From positions 2,903,579 to 2,967,578 of the forward strand of contig OU696587.1 in assembly GCA_916048095.2 (NCBI GenBank): a DNA stretch of 64,000 bases. Direction: 5' to 3'. The position numbers and the translations under genes were made by a program. A model generated the notes under the pieces. It saw only the letters and a program-made list of their open reading frames with translations. It did not search any database and had not been told where the DNA came from. Of this stretch, positions 54,674 to 64,000 are shown piece by piece. The stretch comes from Sacculina carcini. Taxonomy: Eukaryota > Arthropoda > Thecostraca > Sacculinidae. Positions within the stretch are counted from its first letter, which is position 1; every line of letters starts with the position of its first letter.

Positions 54674-57485
54674 CGCCATCTGTGCGGCCAGTGCGCTAAC
54701 TATAAGAGCTGTTGTCGACAGTGTGTTGATTGTGTTAAGAAAGTAGGGTTGTGGGTGATGAGGTAAGATGGGTGAGCTATTCGTTATTCGCTGCAACCAG
54801 TCAGATTCTGAGTTAAACTTGTTATAAAAAATGTAACACAAACTGCGTGATGTCAGATATGCCGCGGGACCTTGTTTAACGGAGAGATAGAGTAATGTGA
54901 GGGGAAAGAAAGAGGGGCAGTGATGAAGTTGAGTTCACTGGCAGTAGCGTGAAACATTTCTACAGGCAGATGAATTATGAGCGGGAACACACGCGCAAAC
55001 ACCAACTTTCAAACAACCCACATGACCTTCTCTTCTTGAATATATATAAATATACTGTTTCTAGGTTTACAAATGCTATTTGTACGTCGTGTTAATTTCA
55101 CCCTGCCTTGTTTTCCTACAGCTTGCCAACTGTATGTGCCAAAATTGTCGCTAAATTTGCACACAAGCGCCAGTGTGGCTGAAATCACCCAGTGACACTG
55201 TGCATGTGTGCGCGTGTGCATGGTGCGGCATTTGGTGCGCGTGCTGACACAAATAGTGTGTATGTGTGCCGCTGAATTAATACACGACACATACAGTACG
55301 CTTGCATTTGTGACAAACACAACAAATATGCCATCTAGAAATATTATGCATCACATATCTGTTAATGAGCGCAATTCCTAGTTGTAGAAAATTTTACTTT
55401 GTTTTTAGCTGATAAGATAACTGATGTGTGAATCAAATACTGTGTTAGGAGCTGGGTCATTGATCCTGTCGTGTGAATGCCGTTGAGGTCATTGACCTTG
55501 CCCCGTTGTATTGCACAAAAATAACACAACAGAAAACAGCACAATAAAAATACATCGGGCGCCAACATCCAGCAACAGCAAACACACACACACACACACA
55601 GTGGAATTTGACTACAATCAGTTCGTGTTGCAATGACGAACATCATCAAAATAGTCTCGACACATTGGCACGTGTATACGCCTCGCACGCTGACAGTGCA
55701 TTCAACACAGACAACTCGAACATGCTGGACAAATTGTACACACAATTAATATCAGCTGATCGTCACGAGACGCCGAGTAAGCAATGCTGACAGTAGTGGT
55801 GATTCAGAAGTCACACGCCACACACAGTCCACACAACGCTACTGTAACAAAGTCCCACTGGAAAATAGATCAGTCGTTGATTCGATCCATCACGTTGACC
55901 GATTCGATACGATTCTCGCCAAATAGTGTATTTTCCGGACAGCAAAATGTCAGTAGCAGTGTCAGTAGCAGTAGCAATTGGTTTCAAGCCCTGACGGTTG
56001 GAAAATACGGACTTCAACAAACCCACGATCACTAGTCATTCAACACGAGAACAAGAGGAAATATACTTGGTTTCTCTAGCAAAAATAGCACAATGAAAGC
56101 AATTAATTTGATCAGAAGTTGCCAGTGTGTGTTGTACCAGTACCCGAACATCAGTGCATTTGTAATACGAGTAGAAGCGTTGGTATTTGTCAACTAGACG
56201 TCATTATCGACACACAAACAGACCGGTTACAATGCTACACATTGATACACGTATTTCCCATTACACGCACATGTTTTTAGGAAAGAATACACGACACATC
56301 GGAGCTAACAGTAGCACATACGAGTACACACACATACTGATATATCATCTAGTTGATACATTAAAATTGTGTCTGTCAGTGTGTGTATGCACTGTTGTAA
56401 CAGCTCTAGCAAAATATCATGATTATTCGGTAAAATACAGTATAGATTTCATCTCAGGAGACCAACAAGATTCGTACATAACCTCATAATTCACGAGCAA
56501 ACAGACAAACCCTGGTCAACAACTTGTAAGCAATAACAACCTGGTCGGTCAAACAGACAAAACAACTGCATAAAACAATACTAGTTGTTTGCCTTGAAAA
56601 CGACCCGACTTTCACGTATAATGGGCCATAGCGGACACAGTAAGAGCTGAGGTAGATGATATCATATGAGGCAGATAAGTGTCAGTGTGTGTGTGTGTGT
56701 GTATATGTGTCAGCAACGATGATCCAATATCTATCTAAATCAAGAACATTAAAAACAACCCTGTCATACATGAGTTGTACCGGTTGGAAGCAACGACTGT
56801 CATTAACAGTCTACAAAGTTGGCACCGATAAGTGTGCGTGTATGCATGAGTGTATGCATGCTCTTTATAATACTTAAATGAAAAATGACACTGCTCAGCA
56901 ATAATGCGCGCCAAAACCACCACCACCACGTGATTCTCACTGATACACTGACACACACACACATACACACGCACACACACTGACACACACACATAGCTAC
57001 AGTGTTCAACAGTACAACAGTCAATAGATAGTCACAACAACAACAACAATAATGATAATATGACAGCAGATTAGACATAAAACATTATAATAATGCTAAC
57101 ATCATAAGGAAGCACGTTTATACTGCAACGCAGACCGCTCGCTCGCACCCCCTCTCTGATCCCCACCAGGGAGGGGGAAGTGGGGTGGCCCGCAGCCAGA
57201 CTACGGTGTGTTGATAACAGCAGGAATATGGTTGAGTAATAGAGGCGGCCCTCAAAACCCACACCCGGACAATAAAACATCACCACTCACTCACCAGCCA
57301 TCATTGTGTGAGCGGAAAAACACAAAACCCGCGCTACAACCAGAAAAAGAACGAGTAAAATGGAAAAAACTCAAATGGAATAGAATATTTCAAGTAAAAG
57401 TAAGAGTTCTCGTCAAAAATTCGCTTGCTATAAAACAACCTAATAAACGCGTGAATAAAAACAGAAAAAACAGTACTGCCACCTT
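54674..57485. other. Region between two convergent genes
   Basis: The 3' untranslated region of the paramyosin-like gene starts here. The first AATAAA on the plus strand is at about 55541, so the 3' UTR may be near 0.9 kb. A 60-codon plus frame at 55608-55790 is not supported as an exon. The rest is AT-rich with short CA runs. Confidence 0.4.
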
Positions 57486-57639
57486 ATTGGCTGCTGGGCA
57501 CGTTGTGGGCGTGGTCTAACAACATCGCCTCGGTATCATTGGACGGTAGCGCCGCGGTGGGCGTGGTCAAGCGGCATACTCATCTTTTCATAGGCTACTG
57601 GTGTTCTGGTAGGCGTGGCTTAGAAACTACGCCGTCTTC

Positions 57640-62306
<4,667 letters not shown>

Positions 62307-62511
62307 GAGCAGACGAGCAGTGAACGCCGCGGCATCACGCCACTCACTGGCCACACATGCACAACGACGGGGCTGCTGCAGCCACTGGACGGGTGTGAAA
62401 GACGTATCGACACTGACATGGACACAGTTCAAATGAAACAGCGCAGCCGCACGCCACAGACTGCCGCCACTCACACACTAAACGCAAACACACAAACACA
62501 CACACAGTTCC
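62307..62511 (-). other. Upstream of the CTDSP-like start codon
   Basis: The minus frame stays open upstream of the ATG at 62306 to about 62474, but the conserved family N-terminus begins at 62306. This stretch is probably 5' UTR. No TATA box was found. Confidence 0.4.
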
Positions 62512-62720
62512 GGCGTGATGGGGGCATCCCTGGATGACTTCAAGCTCCTGGGCGGGAGAATAAGCGAGCGTTTAGGGGAGCCGCGAGAGACGGCCTGGCT
62601 TCGGCAGCGAATAAGCCTGGCCGTCATTCGTGGCAACGCCGCCTTGTATTGTAGTATTGTGAATATGTGTACGCGTTTGTAAATATAGTTGTTGGTGTCT
62701 CGAAAAAAAAAGAAGAAAAA
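62512..62720 (+). pseudogene. Retroelement C-terminal fragment with A-rich tail
   Basis: The frame reads GRISERLGEPRETAWLRQRI and SLAVIRGNAA, which resembles the C-terminus of LINE-type proteins. It is followed by an A-rich tail at about 62703-62720. Short and tentative. Confidence 0.35.
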
Positions 62721-63095
62721 AAACACACACACGACACCACCACGAAGCTCGCTCAAGTAACACATGAATGCACATCCACAAATGACCAGGGAATATATGA
62801 AAAGACAGCGATATGAATCTGAGAAAATAGCCGATCGGAGAACAAAACACACGCACGAGAACAGACGCAGAGCAAGGCAAAAAACAAATTAAACTTGTCA
62901 TCATGTATTTGGTAAAAGTTTCCCAAATGTTTTCGCAACCACCAAGCAGGGCTGGTGGAAGCGGGAAAACCAATGTAGCCCACATGAAATAAGCACAAAC
63001 ACGAAGAAAGTGAAAAGCAACTGAAAGCATAGAAATGTTCGACAAGTTAACAACGGAATAAGTGACACGTTCAATCACGCTTGGCAACACAACAC
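62721..63095. other. No gene seen
   Basis: No supported frame, terminal repeat or RNA gene. Confidence 0.4.
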
Positions 63096-64000
63096 AACAA
63101 CAGTGTGTATTTGGTATAGCGCCCATCATCATAAGCGCGCAGACGAGTACTTATGCAGAAAAACATGAAATATATACTGACAATGCGAGCATGGGATAAT
63201 ATGATAATAAGAGCTCAATCACAAAACAACAAAATAAAACGCAGATTAAATCGAGGAGAAACAGCAGCAGGACACAAACAAGGACGTAGAAGAGTGCATT
63301 AAAACAAGGGAACAAAATGCATGCACGCAGAACATACACAGTCACAGACTTACCGGACAAGTGCAACTATATACATGACGCAAACGCAGAATCAAACAAA
63401 CAACTACATAAAAGAGAGATGAGAGGGAGGAGAAAGGAGTCAAGGCGTGAGTGGTGGGATCGAAGGATAGATCAAAAAGATATTTACGAAGAGACGAAGC
63501 AAATGAACGATATGACAACGATGTGATGTGAGAGGGTAGAGTTGTAAAGACGCGGACCGAAAAAGGAAAAATATTTGGAAGACCACGCGGACTCATTTAA
63601 AGCGCGAGGGCAGGCTAAAGGGAAAGGATGTCGAGAAGAGGGGGTTTCGGAGAGAGGGAGTAAGGCAGAGAGATACGTAGGTTTAGTGGGACAGTGCAAC
63701 AGTTTAAAGATTATGGAGCAAATTTTGAAATGATTTCTAGATTTGATATGAAGCCAGCGGAACTTGAAAAGATAAGAAGTATGACGGCAGAAAGCAGGAT
63801 ATAAAACAAAACGGCAGGATTGGTTCATCACACACTGGAGAATTTTCAAGGAAGATTTAGGACACTTGAAGTGGAGCGAGCTGCAGTAATCCAGTCTAGA
63901 AAAGATGAGTGATTGAACAAGCTTGATAGAAGAGGGCTGGTCGAGGCATGGTCGGATAGGATAGAGAGAGCGGAGTATAAGGCGAGCAGAAGCAAGAATA
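63096..64000 (-). pseudogene. CR1-like LINE, RT C-terminus and 3' end, runs off the window
   Basis: Minus strand: FSRLDYCSSL (near 63900), YLFKFRWLHIKSR, CPRALNESAWSSKYFSFFGP (about 63555-63615), then the same 3' end as 17930-18215 and an (AAC)n-type tail at 63092-63105. A frameshift near 63520 breaks the frame. Same family as the copies at 10930 and 16258. Confidence 0.75.

Noticed and set aside
55594..55787. Candidate terminal exon (LARVYASHADSAF...) after a (CA)n and cag
   Set aside because: No partner exon with matching phase, no recognised family, and the upstream tract is (CA)n rather than (TG)n. Probably a chance frame in the intergenic region.

Overview
The window is nuclear DNA of a metazoan. 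It has spliced genes with GT-AG introns, tRNA-derived SINEs, several LINE lineages, Ty3/gypsy LTR elements, hAT-like and Tigger-like MITEs, and very many (CA/TG)n microsatellites. A paramyosin-family gene points to a protostome invertebrate. A CsRn1-like Ty3 element with a tRNA-Trp primer site is compatible with a spiralian (lophotrochozoan), but the species cannot be named from the sequence.

Layout. 1-6644: an old jockey-like LINE, split by a decayed CsRn1-like LTR element (354-4901, target duplication AGTC). 6.6-8.0 kb: local tandem repeats. 8042-9631 (-): an intact single-exon ORF with a FLYWCH-like zinc finger followed by tandem-repeat-built protein. 10.0-18.2 kb: a transposon graveyard (hairpin MITE, hAT remnant, three copies of a CR1-like LINE family with a (TTG)n tail, hAT MITE). 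19261-22587 (+): a six-exon gene, tentatively ENTR1/SDCCAG3-like. 24178-54673 (+): an 18-exon paramyosin-like gene whose spliced frame is uninterrupted for 907 codons. 57640-62306 (-): a five-exon CTD small phosphatase (CTDSP/SCP family) gene of 294 codons. 63.1-64 kb: another copy of the CR1-like LINE.

The introns of the paramyosin-like gene carry most of the mobile DNA. Intron 7 holds a full-length Ty3/gypsy-like element (34877-44372, seemingly identical 412-bp LTRs, 5-bp target duplication) that itself contains a second full-length element on the opposite strand (36261-41120, 5-bp target duplication). Intron 8 holds a truncated third element with an inverted duplication, a SINE, a MITE and LINE pieces.

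Three patterns stand out. First, about 18 of 26 reconstructed 3' splice sites, in three genes on both strands, are preceded by (TG)n on the sense strand instead of an ordinary polypyrimidine tract. Second, both young LTR elements carry, directly after the LTR, the same 12 nt, which is complementary to the 5' end (not the 3' end) of canonical animal tRNA-Phe. Third, tandem arrays repeatedly start at or within a few bases of 5' splice sites. The genes are otherwise unrelated in function: a muscle thick-filament rod protein, a phosphatase, a probable coiled-coil trafficking protein and an orphan FLYWCH protein.
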